The notes under the pieces are model-generated. The model worked only from the letters and a program-made list of their open reading frames with translations, did no database searches and was not told the DNA's origin. Both the position numbers and the translations under genes were made by a program. Below, in pieces: positions 1 through 8,700 of a stretch of DNA of 64,000 nt (positions are counted from its first letter, which is position 1; each line of letters begins with the position of its first letter). The stretch covers positions 49,050 to 113,049 of the forward strand of contig UCBZ01000012.1 in the NCBI GenBank assembly GCA_900470775.1, written 5' to 3'. Source of the DNA: Hyphomicrobiales bacterium (GTDB lineage: Bacteria; Pseudomonadota; Alphaproteobacteria; Rhizobiales; Beijerinckiaceae).

Positions 1-53
1 CGATCGGTGCGATCGCCGCGGCGTATCTCGCCTTCAAGCCGCTGGCGGCCTGA
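1..53 (+). CDS. C-terminal end of an unidentified protein (partial)
   Basis: A reading frame open from the window edge ends at a TGA at 51-53. The 16 visible residues are mostly Ala, Ile, Leu and Gly and look like the end of a transmembrane helix. Nothing more can be said about the product. Confidence 0.4.
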   Translation, partial: IGAIAAAYLAFKPLAA

Positions 54-128
54 GCGCTGCTCTGGCGAGTGCCGCAGCCCTCCACCATATTCGGGCAGGT
101 GGCGCTAGGCCGCCCAAGGAGATTGTTC

Positions 129-647
129 ATGCGCATGAGTGTCGTCGCTTCCGCCGTCATTGCCGGCGCGCTCGGCCTTGCGGCCTGGGCAGCACCGGTC
201 GCTGCGCAGGAAGACCTGATCTTCAAGAAATCGACCGTCTGGAAGATGCTGACGCCGGACGACAAGCTCGCCGTCTACGGCGTCGACGACCCCGTCGTCG
301 AGGGCGTCGCCTGCCACTATACGATTCCGGAGAAGGGCGGCGTCTCCGGCATGTTTGGCGTTGCCGAGGAGGTCTCGGAGATCTCGCTCGCCTGCCGGCA
401 GATCGGACCGATCAGGTTCAAGGAGAAGGCCGACCAGGGCGATGTCGTCTTCCGCGAACGCCGTTCGCTGGTCTGGAAGAAGATGCAGATCGTGCGCGGC
501 TGCGACGCCAGGCGCAACGTGCTGGTCTATCTCGTCTATTCCGACAAGCTGATCGACGGTTCGCCGCAGAACTCGACCTCGACCGTGCCGATCATGCCCT
601 GGGGTGGCAACGGCGACGCGCCGAAATGCGCTGAGTGGATCAAGTAA
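129..647 (+). CDS. creA: CreA-family periplasmic protein
   Basis: The 172-residue protein starts with a signal peptide (cleavage near AAPVAAQ, about residue 27). The mature part matches my recollection of E. coli CreA in several blocks: a VWKML-PDDKLAV opening, an ISLACRQIGPI segment, a GDVVFRERRSLVWK segment and a C-terminal YSDKLIDGSPQNS then VPIMPW. CreA is conserved and periplasmic, but its biochemical role is unknown. The start at 129 is favoured over an in-frame upstream codon at 69 because AAGGAG lies at 116-121 and the signal peptide begins just after 129. It stands alone, followed by an unrelated gene. Confidence 0.85.
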   Translation: MRMSVVASAVIAGALGLAAWAAPVAAQEDLIFKKSTVWKMLTPDDKLAVYGVDDPVVEGVACHYTIPEKGGVSGMFGVAEEVSEISLACRQIGPIRFKEKADQGDVVFRERRSLVWKKMQIVRGCDARRNVLVYLVYSDKLIDGSPQNSTSTVPIMPWGGNGDAPKCAEWIK

Positions 648-656
648 AGTCGAATC

Positions 657-1325
657 ATGGATACGGCCTGCCACCGCTTTGTCCTGCAGGCCATGGACGC
701 GGCACTTGGCTGTCCGATCCTCGAATCGCAATTCTCGCTGGAGACGATCGAGCCGCTGATCGCCATATTGGGCGATGACGTAAGGGACGTGCTCGACGGG
801 GCAATCTGGGAGCTTGATGCCTCAGATCTGGAGCGCCTGTCGGCAGTGGTCGGCTTCGTGTTTCCTTGCCAACACGGCGAAGTCCGGCTTGTGGAGTGGC
901 GCACTCTTCGTGCCGTGCCTTACCTGATCCATACCGAATTCGAGTTGCCGCTGATGCTCGAAGGCCGCAAACCATTCGCCGCCTTCGGCGATGGATATCC
1001 CAGCGACTGGTTCGAGGCCTGGATGGCCCTTTTCGACCCTTTCGTCGACGAGGGCCGTTTCGTCCGGCGCATCATCGACCAGCCATTTCCGTCGCCGAAG
1101 CGCAATGCATCAGGCGAGACGGTGGAAGGGACGCGATCCGTCTACGTCGCGCTTCGCGGAGAGGAGTGGCGGATCGACGCTTGGATCGAGACGTGGAAAA
1201 CGGCGGCGCTGTCGGGCTGGAACGAAGCACTCGAGCGCCGCCAGGGCGAACTGCTCGGCTACACCGATTGGCAACGCGACTGGTGGGCCACGAAGCGCTG
1301 GGACGTCCTCACCCCCCGCAAGTAA
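657..1325 (+). CDS. hypothetical protein, 222 aa
   Basis: No family was recognised. The protein is acidic and rich in aromatic residues, with many Trp in the C-terminal third. It has no signal peptide or membrane segment, so it is probably cytosolic. It begins 9 bases after creA without a clear ribosome binding site; Met13 at 693 is an alternative start. Its 3' end overlaps the end of the convergent gene at 1309-1641 by 17 bases. Codon use is typical of the window, which supports it being real. Confidence 0.6.
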   Translation: MDTACHRFVLQAMDAALGCPILESQFSLETIEPLIAILGDDVRDVLDGAIWELDASDLERLSAVVGFVFPCQHGEVRLVEWRTLRAVPYLIHTEFELPLMLEGRKPFAAFGDGYPSDWFEAWMALFDPFVDEGRFVRRIIDQPFPSPKRNASGETVEGTRSVYVALRGEEWRIDAWIETWKTAALSGWNEALERRQGELLGYTDWQRDWWATKRWDVLTPRK

Positions 1326-1641
1326 TCACCAGCGGCTGCTCGGGCGCGGCCTGGGCGGTCTTCGCCTTGGAAAGAGAGCCGGTGAAGTCTTCGCGCGAGG
1401 CCAGGCCATAGGCGCTCGCCTTGGCGAAGCCCTGCGCCTCGCACCAGGCGTCGGCGACGATCTTGCCGCATTCCGATTTGCTGGAAAGGCAGTCGGCGAC
1501 ACCATAGCCGTCGCTGGCCGGGATCAGGAAGGTGCGCTGGTCGCTGGGAGCGGCCGACGTCTTGCTGATCGGCAGGAGCGACAGCGAAAGCCCGGCTCCG
1601 ACGATCCCGAACAGGCCGATCAGGGCAACGGCGCGGCGCAT
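1309..1641 (-). CDS. small secreted hypothetical protein, 110 aa
   Basis: An N-terminal signal peptide of about 31 residues (hydrophobic core GLFGIVGAGLSLSLL, then TSAA) precedes a roughly 80-residue mature domain with four Cys: one in VADC, one in SEC, one in AWCEAQGF and one in the terminal VITCGG. Two disulfides in the periplasm are plausible. I do not recognise the family. It converges on and overlaps the preceding gene by 17 bases. Confidence 0.6.
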   Translation of the reverse strand: MRRAVALIGLFGIVGAGLSLSLLPISKTSAAPSDQRTFLIPASDGYGVADCLSSKSECGKIVADAWCEAQGFAKASAYGLASREDFTGSLSKAKTAQAAPEQPLVITCGG

Positions 1642-1959
1642 TTCTGGGGTGTCCTCGTGGCTGACGGGCGCTCAACCCTCGAATCGGGAGGATGGTTCCA
1701 GTCGGTTAAAATTGAATGAAGTTGCGGCCTTCTGGCGGTGCGGCGCGGCGAAATTGGGGCGCCCTCTTGACGCAAAGCCCGCGTGCAGGCAAGCCATTGC
1801 GATGACGCGAGCCCTCAACAGGATCTCCATTATTTGCCGCTAGCTTTCGCTGGCCGGCTGCTCACGTCCTCGTCCTGAAACGGAAAGACAGACAGCGCCC
1901 CGGCCAGCGGCCAGGTTTGCCGTCGTCACGCTATTGCCCGTTTGCCCAGGATACCCCCG
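1642..1959. other. intergenic region upstream of cysS
   Basis: This 318-base stretch separates divergent genes and must contain promoters for the small secreted protein (leftward) and cysS (rightward). A TTGACG at about 1767 is a possible -35 for cysS, but no convincing -10 follows at the right spacing. I see no gene, riboswitch or strong hairpin in it. Confidence 0.4.
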
Positions 1960-3678
1960 ATGTCGCCGACCCTAAGGCTCTACAACACGCTGACGCGGAC
2001 GAAGGAGGACTTCGTTCCCGTCGATTCCGATAACGTCCGCATGTATGTCTGCGGCCCGACGGTCTATGACTACGCCCATATCGGCAATGCCCGCCCGGTC
2101 ATCGTCTTCGACGTGCTCTACCGGCTGCTGCGGCATGTCTACGGCGCCGACCACGTCATCTATGCCCGCAACCTCACCGACGTCGACGACAAGATCAATG
2201 CGCGGGCGGCGCGTGACTATCCCGGCCTGCCGCTGAACGAGGCGATCGCGAAGGTCACGCAAGGCACCACGGCGCAGTACCATGCCGATGTCGACGCGCT
2301 CGGCAACCTGCGGCCGGACGAGGAACCGCGTGCCACCGGCCATATCGACGAGATGAAGGCGATCATCGAGCGCTTGATCGCGCGCGGCGTCGCCTATGTC
2401 GCCGAGGAGCATGTGCTGTTCCATGTGCCGGCCGTCGCGCATCTGCAGGCCGCGCCGAAATACGGCTCGCTGGCGCGTCGCCCGCTCGACGAGATGATCG
2501 CCGGCGCCCGCGTCGACGTCGCGCCCTATAAGCGCGACCCGATGGATTTCGTGCTGTGGAAGCCGAGCCGCGACGGCATCGATCCGGGCTGGCCGTCGCC
2601 GGCCGGTATCGCCACGCCCGGCCGCCCCGGCTGGCACATCGAATGCTCGGCCATGTCGATGGCGAAGCTGCTCGAACCCTTCGGCGGCGGGCTCTCCTGC
2701 GACGATCCGCAGAAGAACCTCTTCGACATCCATGGTGGCGGCATCGACCTGGTCTTCCCGCACCACGAAAACGAGATCGCCCAATCCTGCTGCGCCTTTG
2801 GTGGCGCCGGTGGCAGCGGCCGCATGGCGAACTACTGGATGCATAACGGCTTCCTGCAGGTCGAGGGCGAGAAGATGTCGAAATCACTCGGCAACTTCGT
2901 CACGATCAACGAACTGCTGGAGACGGAGACGTTCGGCGGGCGCAGATGGCCGGGCGAGGTGCTGCGCCTTGCGATGCTGAAGACGCATTATCGCCAGCCG
3001 ATTGATTGGACGGTGAAGGCGCTGGAGGAAGCGGAGAACGAGTACTTCGAATTGAGGGATGTGGCTGCCGAATACGTTCCGGCAGAAATTTCGGCAGCGA
3101 TGCTCGCCGCCCTGTCGGATGACCTCAATACGCACGAAGCGATCACAGAACTGCATGTAAAAAAGAACGCTGCGCTGAGGGGTGATGTTGACGCTGGCGG
3201 TCAGTTGAGGAGCGGCTTTGAATTGCTGGGTCTCGGTCGAAACTGGGATCGAGGTGGTCTGATAATTGAGCCTCCTAGTGCTCCCGATAGCATCCTCGCT
3301 GAGGTGTTCGGTGTTCGGAGTAAGGTCGATGTCGTTCGTGACATGCTCCGGCTCGCCCACCAAAACGATTCGATTTCGAGGCTGCAACGCGCGATCGCCA
3401 ATACGGAATGGGTCGAGTTTGATGAGCAACTGGCGCTGTTCAAAGAGGCGACAAAATATTGCGATGCTCGAGTTCGCGTAGGCAGCTTACTTTTGCTCGT
3501 GGGGCAATTGTTTGAGATCAACGCGCAGGTTGCCGCTCGCCTGGACGCCCGCCGCGCCAAAAACTTCGCCGAATCCGACCGCATCCGCGACGAACTCGCC
3601 GCCATGGGCATCGCGCTCAAGGACGGCAAGGACCCCGCCACTGGCGAGCCGACCACGAGCTGGGAGGTGAAGCGATGA
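1960..3678 (+). CDS. cysS: cysteine--tRNA ligase with an enlarged C-terminal region
   Basis: This class I synthetase charges tRNA-Cys in the cytosol. The N-terminal catalytic domain has the Zn-ligand Cys in [10 protein letters not shown], the HIGH box as HIGN just after it, a WHIECSAM Zn site, and KMSKS at about residues 305-309. The C-terminal end ([20 protein letters not shown]) is the usual terminal helix. The protein is 572 aa, against about 460-500 for typical CysRS. The excess is roughly 90 residues at about 430-520. That part of the gene (about 3060-3540) is markedly poorer in GC than its flanks (hand counts of 50-60% per 60 bases against about 65-80%). The ATG at 1960 is preferred to a TTG at 1942. 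The stop overlaps the next small frame as ATGA. Confidence 0.95.
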   Translation: MSPTLRLYNTLTRTKEDFVPVDSDNVRMYVCGPTVYDYAHIGNARPVIVFDVLYRLLRHVYGADHVIYARNLTDVDDKINARAARDYPGLPLNEAIAKVTQGTTAQYHADVDALGNLRPDEEPRATGHIDEMKAIIERLIARGVAYVAEEHVLFHVPAVAHLQAAPKYGSLARRPLDEMIAGARVDVAPYKRDPMDFVLWKPSRDGIDPGWPSPAGIATPGRPGWHIECSAMSMAKLLEPFGGGLSCDDPQKNLFDIHGGGIDLVFPHHENEIAQSCCAFGGAGGSGRMANYWMHNGFLQVEGEKMSKSLGNFVTINELLETETFGGRRWPGEVLRLAMLKTHYRQPIDWTVKALEEAENEYFELRDVAAEYVPAEISAAMLAALSDDLNTHEAITELHVKKNAALRGDVDAGGQLRSGFELLGLGRNWDRGGLIIEPPSAPDSILAEVFGVRSKVDVVRDMLRLAHQNDSISRLQRAIANTEWVEFDEQLALFKEATKYCDARVRVGSLLLLVGQLFEINAQVAARLDARRAKNFAESDRIRDELAAMGIALKDGKDPATGEPTTSWEVKR

Positions 3679-3734
3679 TCCGCGACGCCGCTCCCGTATT
3701 CCGCTTCAACGAACAAGAAGAACGACGCTCATGA
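3675..3734 (+). CDS. possible 19-codon leader/linker reading frame
   Basis: An ATG at 3675 overlaps the cysS stop as ATGA and opens a 19-residue frame ([19 protein letters not shown]). Its TGA at 3732-3734 overlaps the ATG of the next small frame, again as ATGA. It is too short to judge by composition. It may be a remnant of a gene or a coupling device that carries ribosomes from cysS towards cimA. Confidence 0.3.
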   Translation: MIRDAAPVFRFNEQEERRS

Positions 3735-3841
3735 CCCCGAAAATCCGCCCCGCCGGTTCCCTCTCCGTTGCGATCAAGCTCGTCATGCTCGCCATGGTGA
3801 TGCCGCGCGTGCTGCGCTTCAAATTGCGACGCAAGCCGTGA
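3731..3841 (+). CDS. small basic hydrophobic protein, 36 aa (putative)
   Basis: This frame starts at ATG 3731 and ends with TGA at 3839-3841, which overlaps the GTG start of cimA (GTGA at 3838-3841). The predicted peptide has a Pro/Lys/Arg head, a hydrophobic stretch (SVAIKLVMLAMVM) and a basic RFKLRRK tail. It could be a single-pass membrane microprotein or a translational-coupling frame. GAAGAA about ten bases upstream is a weak ribosome binding site. Confidence 0.4.
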   Translation: MTPKIRPAGSLSVAIKLVMLAMVMPRVLRFKLRRKP

Positions 3842-5436
3842 CCGCCGTCCGCATCCATCTCTTCGACACAACGCTACGCGACGGCGCCCAGACCACCGGC
3901 GTCGATTTCTCGCTCGACGACAAGCGCGCGGTCGCCGCCATGCTCGACAAGCTCGGCATCGACTATGTCGAGGGCGGCTATCCCGGCGCCAATCCGCTCG
4001 ACACCGCCTTCTTCGCGCAAAAGCCGACAACCAAGGCCAAATTCGCCGCCTTCGGCATGACCAAGCGGGCAGGGCGCTCGGCCGCCAACGACCCCGGCAT
4101 CGCGGCGCTGCTGGAGGCCAAGGCCGATGCCATCGTCTTCGTCGCCAAGGCCTGGGACTACCATGTCCATGTCGCGCTCGAGATTTCGCTCGAGGAGAAC
4201 CTCGTCGGCATCCGCGAAAGCGTCCAGGCTGCCAAGGCCGCCGGCCGCGAGGTCATGCTCGACTGCGAGCATTTCTTCGACGGCTACAAGGCCAATCCCG
4301 ATTACGCGATGTCCTGCGCCCGCGCAGCCTTCGAGGCTGGCGCGCGCTGGGTCGTGCTCTGCGACACCAATGGCGGCACGCTGCCCGACGAGATCTCGGC
4401 CATCGTCGCCGAGGTCACGAAGCTCGTGCCTGGCGAGAATCTCGGCATCCACGCCCATGACGATTGCGGCTGCGCGGTCGCCAATTCGCTGGCCGCCATC
4501 GAGGCCGGCGTGCGCCAGATCCAGGGCACGCTGAACGGACTCGGCGAGCGCTGCGGCAATGCCAATCTGGTGACGCTGATCGGCGCGCTGAAGCTCAAGG
4601 ATCGCTATCGCGGCCGCTTCGAGATCGGCGTCGATGACGCGCAGCTTGGCGAGCTGACCCATGCTTCGCGTCAGCTCGACGAGATGCTGAACCGGGTGCC
4701 GAACCGGCACGCGCCCTTCGTCGGGGCCTCGGCCTTCGCCACCAAGGCCGGCATCCACGCCTCGGCCGTGCTGAAGGACCCGCGCACCTACGAGCATGTC
4801 CCGCCCGAGGCGACCGGCAACACGCGCAAGGTGCTGATCTCGGATCAGGGCGGCAAGTCGAACCTCGTCGCCGAGCTCGAGCGCATCGGCGTCACGCTCG
4901 GGCGTGACGACCCGCGCCTCGGCCGGGTGCTCGAGGAGATCAAGGAGAAGGAAGCGCAGGGCTATGCCTTCGAGGGCGCCGACGCCTCCTTCATGCTGCT
5001 GGTCAAGCGCATCATGGGCGAGGTGCCGGATTATTTCACGGTTGAGCGCTTCGCTGTGAATGTCGAGCGCCGCCACAATGCGCTCGGCGACCTCGTCACC
5101 TTCTCGGAGGCGATCGTGAAGCTGACGGTTGGCGGCGAGGTGCTGATCACGGCGGCCGAAGGCCCGTCCGGCCCGGTCAACGCCCTCGACCAGGCGCTGC
5201 GCAAGGATCTCGGCCGCTACCAGGCGCTGATCGAGGGCCTAAGGCTGGTGGACTACAAGGTTCGCATCTTCCAGGGCGGCAGCGATGCGGTGACGCGCGT
5301 CCTGATCGAATCCATGGACGAAACCGGCGAGCGCTGGACCACGGTCGGCGTCAGCGCCAACATCATCGACGCCTCGTTCCAGGCGCTGGTCGACTCGATC
5401 ACCTACAAGCTGCTGCGGGCTGGCGCGACGGTGTGA
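3838..5436 (+). CDS. cimA: citramalate synthase
   Basis: The enzyme condenses pyruvate and acetyl-CoA to (R)-citramalate, the entry to a threonine-independent isoleucine route. The 532-residue protein has the HMGL-like TIM barrel with DTTLRDGAQT near residue 10, the DCEHFFDGYK segment and the GIHAHDDCGCAVAN metal-binding motif. A C-terminal LeuA-type regulatory domain occupies about residues 390-525. The length and the DGYKANPDYA block distinguish CimA from isopropylmalate synthase. It starts with GTG overlapping the stop of the 36-aa frame, so it is probably translated by coupling from cysS. A palindromic repeat follows the gene. Confidence 0.9.
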   Translation: MTAVRIHLFDTTLRDGAQTTGVDFSLDDKRAVAAMLDKLGIDYVEGGYPGANPLDTAFFAQKPTTKAKFAAFGMTKRAGRSAANDPGIAALLEAKADAIVFVAKAWDYHVHVALEISLEENLVGIRESVQAAKAAGREVMLDCEHFFDGYKANPDYAMSCARAAFEAGARWVVLCDTNGGTLPDEISAIVAEVTKLVPGENLGIHAHDDCGCAVANSLAAIEAGVRQIQGTLNGLGERCGNANLVTLIGALKLKDRYRGRFEIGVDDAQLGELTHASRQLDEMLNRVPNRHAPFVGASAFATKAGIHASAVLKDPRTYEHVPPEATGNTRKVLISDQGGKSNLVAELERIGVTLGRDDPRLGRVLEEIKEKEAQGYAFEGADASFMLLVKRIMGEVPDYFTVERFAVNVERRHNALGDLVTFSEAIVKLTVGGEVLITAAEGPSGPVNALDQALRKDLGRYQALIEGLRLVDYKVRIFQGGSDAVTRVLIESMDETGERWTTVGVSANIIDASFQALVDSITYKLLRAGATV

Positions 5437-5445
5437 GCCCAGCGC

Positions 5446-5522
5446 GTCATGCTCGGGCTTGACCCGAGCATCTCTCCGACGAGATTCTCAGGCTTTGCGC
5501 TTCGCTCCGCCCGAGAATAACG
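5446..5522. repeat. dispersed palindromic element, family A copy 1
   Basis: Two hairpins lie in tandem. The first has perfect 9-base arms ATGCTCGGG (5449-5457) and CCCGAGCAT (5463-5471) with loop CTTGA. The second pairs ATTCTCAGGC (5484-5493) with GCCCGAGAAT (5509-5518), with one mismatch. Other copies are near 59616 and, inverted, near 48046. It sits between convergent genes and could also act as a bidirectional terminator. Confidence 0.8.
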
Positions 5523-5534
5523 AGCGGCGGAACC

Positions 5535-5882
5535 TCACTCCGTCAGACGGATGATCCTATCTTTGCACAAATCCATGCCCTCGGCGTCGCTCTCGGCCTC
5601 GTCGCCGAACTTCGCCAGCACGAAATAGCTGCAGCCGGCCGGCTTGTTCAGTTTTACGGCGACGCTCTGGCCCGGCGCCAGCGGCTTGGCGATCTTGCCG
5701 ACGAGCCTGGGCTGGTCGCCGCCGGTGGCGATCTCGAACATTGTGAGCGGCGCGGTCCGCATGTTTTTGATGGTGATCTGGGCCGGCGGCTTGGCCCCCT
5801 GGGCGGCGGCAGGCAGCACGGCGAACAGAAGGCCGGTCGCCATGCCGAGCAGTCCGGTGACGACAACACGCTGATTTTTCAT
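5535..5882 (-). CDS. secreted hypothetical protein, 115 aa
   Basis: A signal peptide (core VVTGLLGMATGLLFAVLPAAAQ, shortened here to its idea: hydrophobic to about residue 26) precedes a compact domain opening ITIKNMRTAPLTMFEIATG. Two Cys (PAGCSYF and MDLCKD) may form a disulfide. The sequence suggests a small beta-sandwich periplasmic protein; I do not recognise a named family. GAAGAAAC lies upstream of the ATG at 5882. It is convergent with cimA and divergent from the ABC transporter. Confidence 0.7.
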   Translation of the reverse strand: MKNQRVVVTGLLGMATGLLFAVLPAAAQGAKPPAQITIKNMRTAPLTMFEIATGGDQPRLVGKIAKPLAPGQSVAVKLNKPAGCSYFVLAKFGDEAESDAEGMDLCKDRIIRLTE

Positions 5883-6049
5883 GATTGTTTCTTCCCCGGT
5901 GACGCGCCTAGGGCGCTCCGGATATAATCTGACACTGCGCATTGGACCTAAACAAGGCAGAGCTGGCCGCAATCCCGCCCTGCGCGACACCCCATGCATT
6001 CGCTGGCGATTGCGCCTATATCGGCACCCCAACCTGGAATCGTCCCAAG

Positions 6050-7963
6050 ATGTCCCCGCCTGCCGCGCCGCCTCCGGCGCCGACCTTCGCGCGCCCCGCC
6101 TTGCTCCAGCCGGGCTCGGGCTTCGTCGAGACCTTCCGCGCGCTCTGGCCCTATCTCTGGCCGGCGGACCGCGCCGATCTGCGCAAGCGCGTCGTGCTCG
6201 CCTTTGCGCTGCTGGTGACGGGCCGCGTCGTGCTGATGGGCGTTCCCTTCGCCTTCAAATGGGCGACGGATGCGCTCGCCAACACGCCGTCGAGCCTCGA
6301 GCATTGGCTGCCCTGGCTGGTCGGTGCGCCGTTGGCGCTGACGGTGCTCTACGGTCTCGCCCGCGTCGGCGCGGCGGCCTTCATCCAGTTGCGCGACGCG
6401 CTGTTTGCGCCGGTGTTCATGCATGCGGTCCGGACGCTCGCGCTGCAGACCTTCGGCCATCTGCATCACCTGTCGCTGCGCTTCCATCTCGAGCGCAAGA
6501 CCGGCGGACTGACGCGGGTTCTGGAGCGCGGCCGCAACGGAATCGAGGAAATGGTCCGGCTCGGCCTGAACCAGCTCGTGCCCGTCGTGATCGAACTCGT
6601 GCTGATCACCGCCGTCCTGCTGACGATCTTCAACTGGCTCTATGTCGTCGTGCTGGTGGTGATGGTCACCACCTACATGGCCTACACCATCAAGGCGACG
6701 GAGTGGCGCATCGCCATCCGCACCCAGATGAACGAGTCCGACACCGACGCCAATTCGAAGGCGATCGACTCGCTGCTGAACTACGAGACGGTGAAGTATT
6801 TCGGCGCCGAGGCGCGCGAGACGGCGCGCTACGACCTGTCGATGGCGCGCTACGAGCGCAATTCGATCAAGGCCTACACCTCACTCGCCTGGCTCAATTT
6901 CGGCCAGGCGGCCATCTTCGCGACCGGCCTGACGATCTCGATGGTGATGGCGGTGCAGGGCTTCCGCGCGGGAACGCTGACGGTCGGCGATTTCGTGCTG
7001 ATCAACGCCATGCTGATCCAGCTCTACCAGCCGCTGAATTTCATGGGCACCGTCTATCGCGAGATCAAGCAGGCGACGCTCGACATCGAGCAGATGTTCT
7101 CGCTGATCGGCAAGGACCCGGAAATCCAGGACAAGCCGGGCGCCAAGCCGCTCGCGGTCTCCGCTGGCGAGGTCATCTTCGAGGACGTGCATTTCGCCTA
7201 CATCCCCGAGCGGCAGATCCTCAAGGGCATCTCCTTCACCGTGCCGGCGGGCAGGACGATCGCCATCGTCGGTCCCTCGGGCGCCGGCAAATCAACGATC
7301 TCGCGGCTGCTGTTTCGCTTCTACGAGCCCAGTTCCGGCCGCATCCTGATCGACGGCCAGCCCATCGCCGACGTGCAGCAGGTAAGCTTGCGCGCCGCCA
7401 TCGGCATGGTCCCGCAGGACACGGTGCTGTTCAACGACACGATCGAATACAACATCCGCTACGGCCGTCCCGAGGCGACGGAAGCCGAGGTCGAGGAGGC
7501 CGCACGCCTCGCTCAGATCGACCGCTTCATCAAATCGTTGCCGGAGGGCTATGCCACCTCGGTCGGCGAGCGCGGCCTGAAGCTCTCGGGCGGCGAAAAG
7601 CAGCGCGTCGCCATCGCCCGCACCATCCTGAAGGGCCCGCCCGTGCTGGTGCTGGACGAGGCGACCTCGGCGCTCGATTCCTTCACCGAGAAGGAAATCC
7701 AGGACGCGCTCGACCGGGTCAGCGAAGGCCGCACGACGCTGGTCATCGCCCACCGGCTCTCGACGGTGATCAATGCCGACGAGATCATCGTGCTCGACAA
7801 GGGCCTGATCGCGGAACGCGGCCACCACCGCGACCTGCTCGCCGCTAACGGCATCTATGCGGCGCTGTGGAACCGCCAGCGCCAGGTCGACGAGGCCAAG
7901 GCGACGCTGCAGCGCGCCACCGCCGAGGAAGAGCCGAGCGTGCGGGTTTCGCTCACGCCGTAG
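6050..7963 (+). CDS. Atm1/HMT1-type ABC transporter, fused permease and ATPase
   Basis: This half-transporter has an N-terminal six-helix exporter domain (about residues 50-330) followed by an ATPase domain. The ATPase has Walker A GPSGAGKST, signature LSGGEKQR, Walker B VLVLDEATSALD and H-loop IAHRLSTV. It should work as an inner-membrane homodimer. The segments NYETVKYFGAE and NESDTDANSKAIDSLLNYE are characteristic of the Atm1 subfamily, which exports glutathione-linked sulfur or metal species. The start is uncertain: ATG 6050 fits the family, while a TTG at 5942 would add 36 residues. No nearby gene shows the substrate. Confidence 0.85.
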   Translation: MSPPAAPPPAPTFARPALLQPGSGFVETFRALWPYLWPADRADLRKRVVLAFALLVTGRVVLMGVPFAFKWATDALANTPSSLEHWLPWLVGAPLALTVLYGLARVGAAAFIQLRDALFAPVFMHAVRTLALQTFGHLHHLSLRFHLERKTGGLTRVLERGRNGIEEMVRLGLNQLVPVVIELVLITAVLLTIFNWLYVVVLVVMVTTYMAYTIKATEWRIAIRTQMNESDTDANSKAIDSLLNYETVKYFGAEARETARYDLSMARYERNSIKAYTSLAWLNFGQAAIFATGLTISMVMAVQGFRAGTLTVGDFVLINAMLIQLYQPLNFMGTVYREIKQATLDIEQMFSLIGKDPEIQDKPGAKPLAVSAGEVIFEDVHFAYIPERQILKGISFTVPAGRTIAIVGPSGAGKSTISRLLFRFYEPSSGRILIDGQPIADVQQVSLRAAIGMVPQDTVLFNDTIEYNIRYGRPEATEAEVEEAARLAQIDRFIKSLPEGYATSVGERGLKLSGGEKQRVAIARTILKGPPVLVLDEATSALDSFTEKEIQDALDRVSEGRTTLVIAHRLSTVINADEIIVLDKGLIAERGHHRDLLAANGIYAALWNRQRQVDEAKATLQRATAEEEPSVRVSLTP

Positions 7964-7986
7964 GGAAGAGTGGCGTCCCTCGTGCC

Positions 7987-8077
7987 GTCATGGTCGGGCT
8001 TGTCCCGACAATCCACGTCTTCGCTAATCGAAGGTCGTGTTGAAGACGTGGATGCTCGCCACAAGGGCGAGCATGAC
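7987..8077. repeat. dispersed palindromic element, family A variant
   Basis: Three hairpins are nested between GTCAT and ATGAC ends. GTCGGG/CCCGAC comes first. A perfect 12-base pair, ATCCACGTCTTC (8011-8022) with GAAGACGTGGAT (8042-8053), is second. ATGCTCGCC (8052-8060) with GGCGAGCAT (8066-8074) is third. It resembles family A at the outer ends but has a different middle. It follows the ABC transporter gene and may also help end its transcript. Confidence 0.75.
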
Positions 8078-8199
8078 GGGTCTGCTTTGCCAACCTGCGA
8101 CGCAGCATTCGAATTGAAATCGCTCGCATCTGAGGCGCGATTCCTGCATCCTGCGACCACCGGAGTCGCCTGCTCCGGCTAGCGCCGGGGGGCTTCCAG

Positions 8200-8688
8200 A
8201 TGTTCGATCCGACCACATTCGTAGGCTTTCACACCTGGCTCAGCCTGGTCGCCATCGTGGCGGGATTTCCCGTCGCGGCGAGCTTGCTGAAAGGCCATGT
8301 CCGGCCGGGCTGGACCGGCGTCTTCCTATCGACGGCCTTCGCCACCAGCGCGACCGGATACGGCTTTCCCTTCAACGGCGTGCTGCCCTCACACATTGTC
8401 GGCGCGATCTCGTTGTTGCTCGTCGGTATCGCGGGCTACGCGCTCTATGCCCGCCGGCTGGATGGCGTCTGGCGTCGCACCTATGCCATCACGGTGATGT
8501 TGACCTTCTACCTCTTGCTCTTCGTGCTGGTCGCGCAGCTCTTCTCCAAGGTCCCGGCACTGCGGGCGATGGCGCCGACCCAGTCCGAGCCGCCCTTCGC
8601 CATTGCCGAGGGGCTTCTCTTCGTGGCCTTCGTCGTGCTGACCTGGCTGGCGGCGCGGCGCTTCACGACCTACCGCGCGCTGGCCTGA
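8200..8688 (+). CDS. small integral membrane protein, 162 aa
   Basis: The protein has about four transmembrane helices: residues 8-30 (FHTWLSLVAIVAGFPVAASL), 38-58, 66-84 and 98-118, with another hydrophobic run near 138-153. It has no enzymatic motif. The FHTWLSLVAI opening is seen in uncharacterised alphaproteobacterial membrane proteins. It ends 12 bases before the convergent P450 gene. Confidence 0.65.
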   Translation: MFDPTTFVGFHTWLSLVAIVAGFPVAASLLKGHVRPGWTGVFLSTAFATSATGYGFPFNGVLPSHIVGAISLLLVGIAGYALYARRLDGVWRRTYAITVMLTFYLLLFVLVAQLFSKVPALRAMAPTQSEPPFAIAEGLLFVAFVVLTWLAARRFTTYRALA

Positions 8689-8700
8689 AAAGGCTCCCGC

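Noticed and set aside
5881..7848. 655-residue frame on the plus strand overlapping the Atm1-like transporter
   Set aside because: It is out of frame with the ABC transporter, which has all its ATPase motifs. The translation is Arg/Pro-rich.
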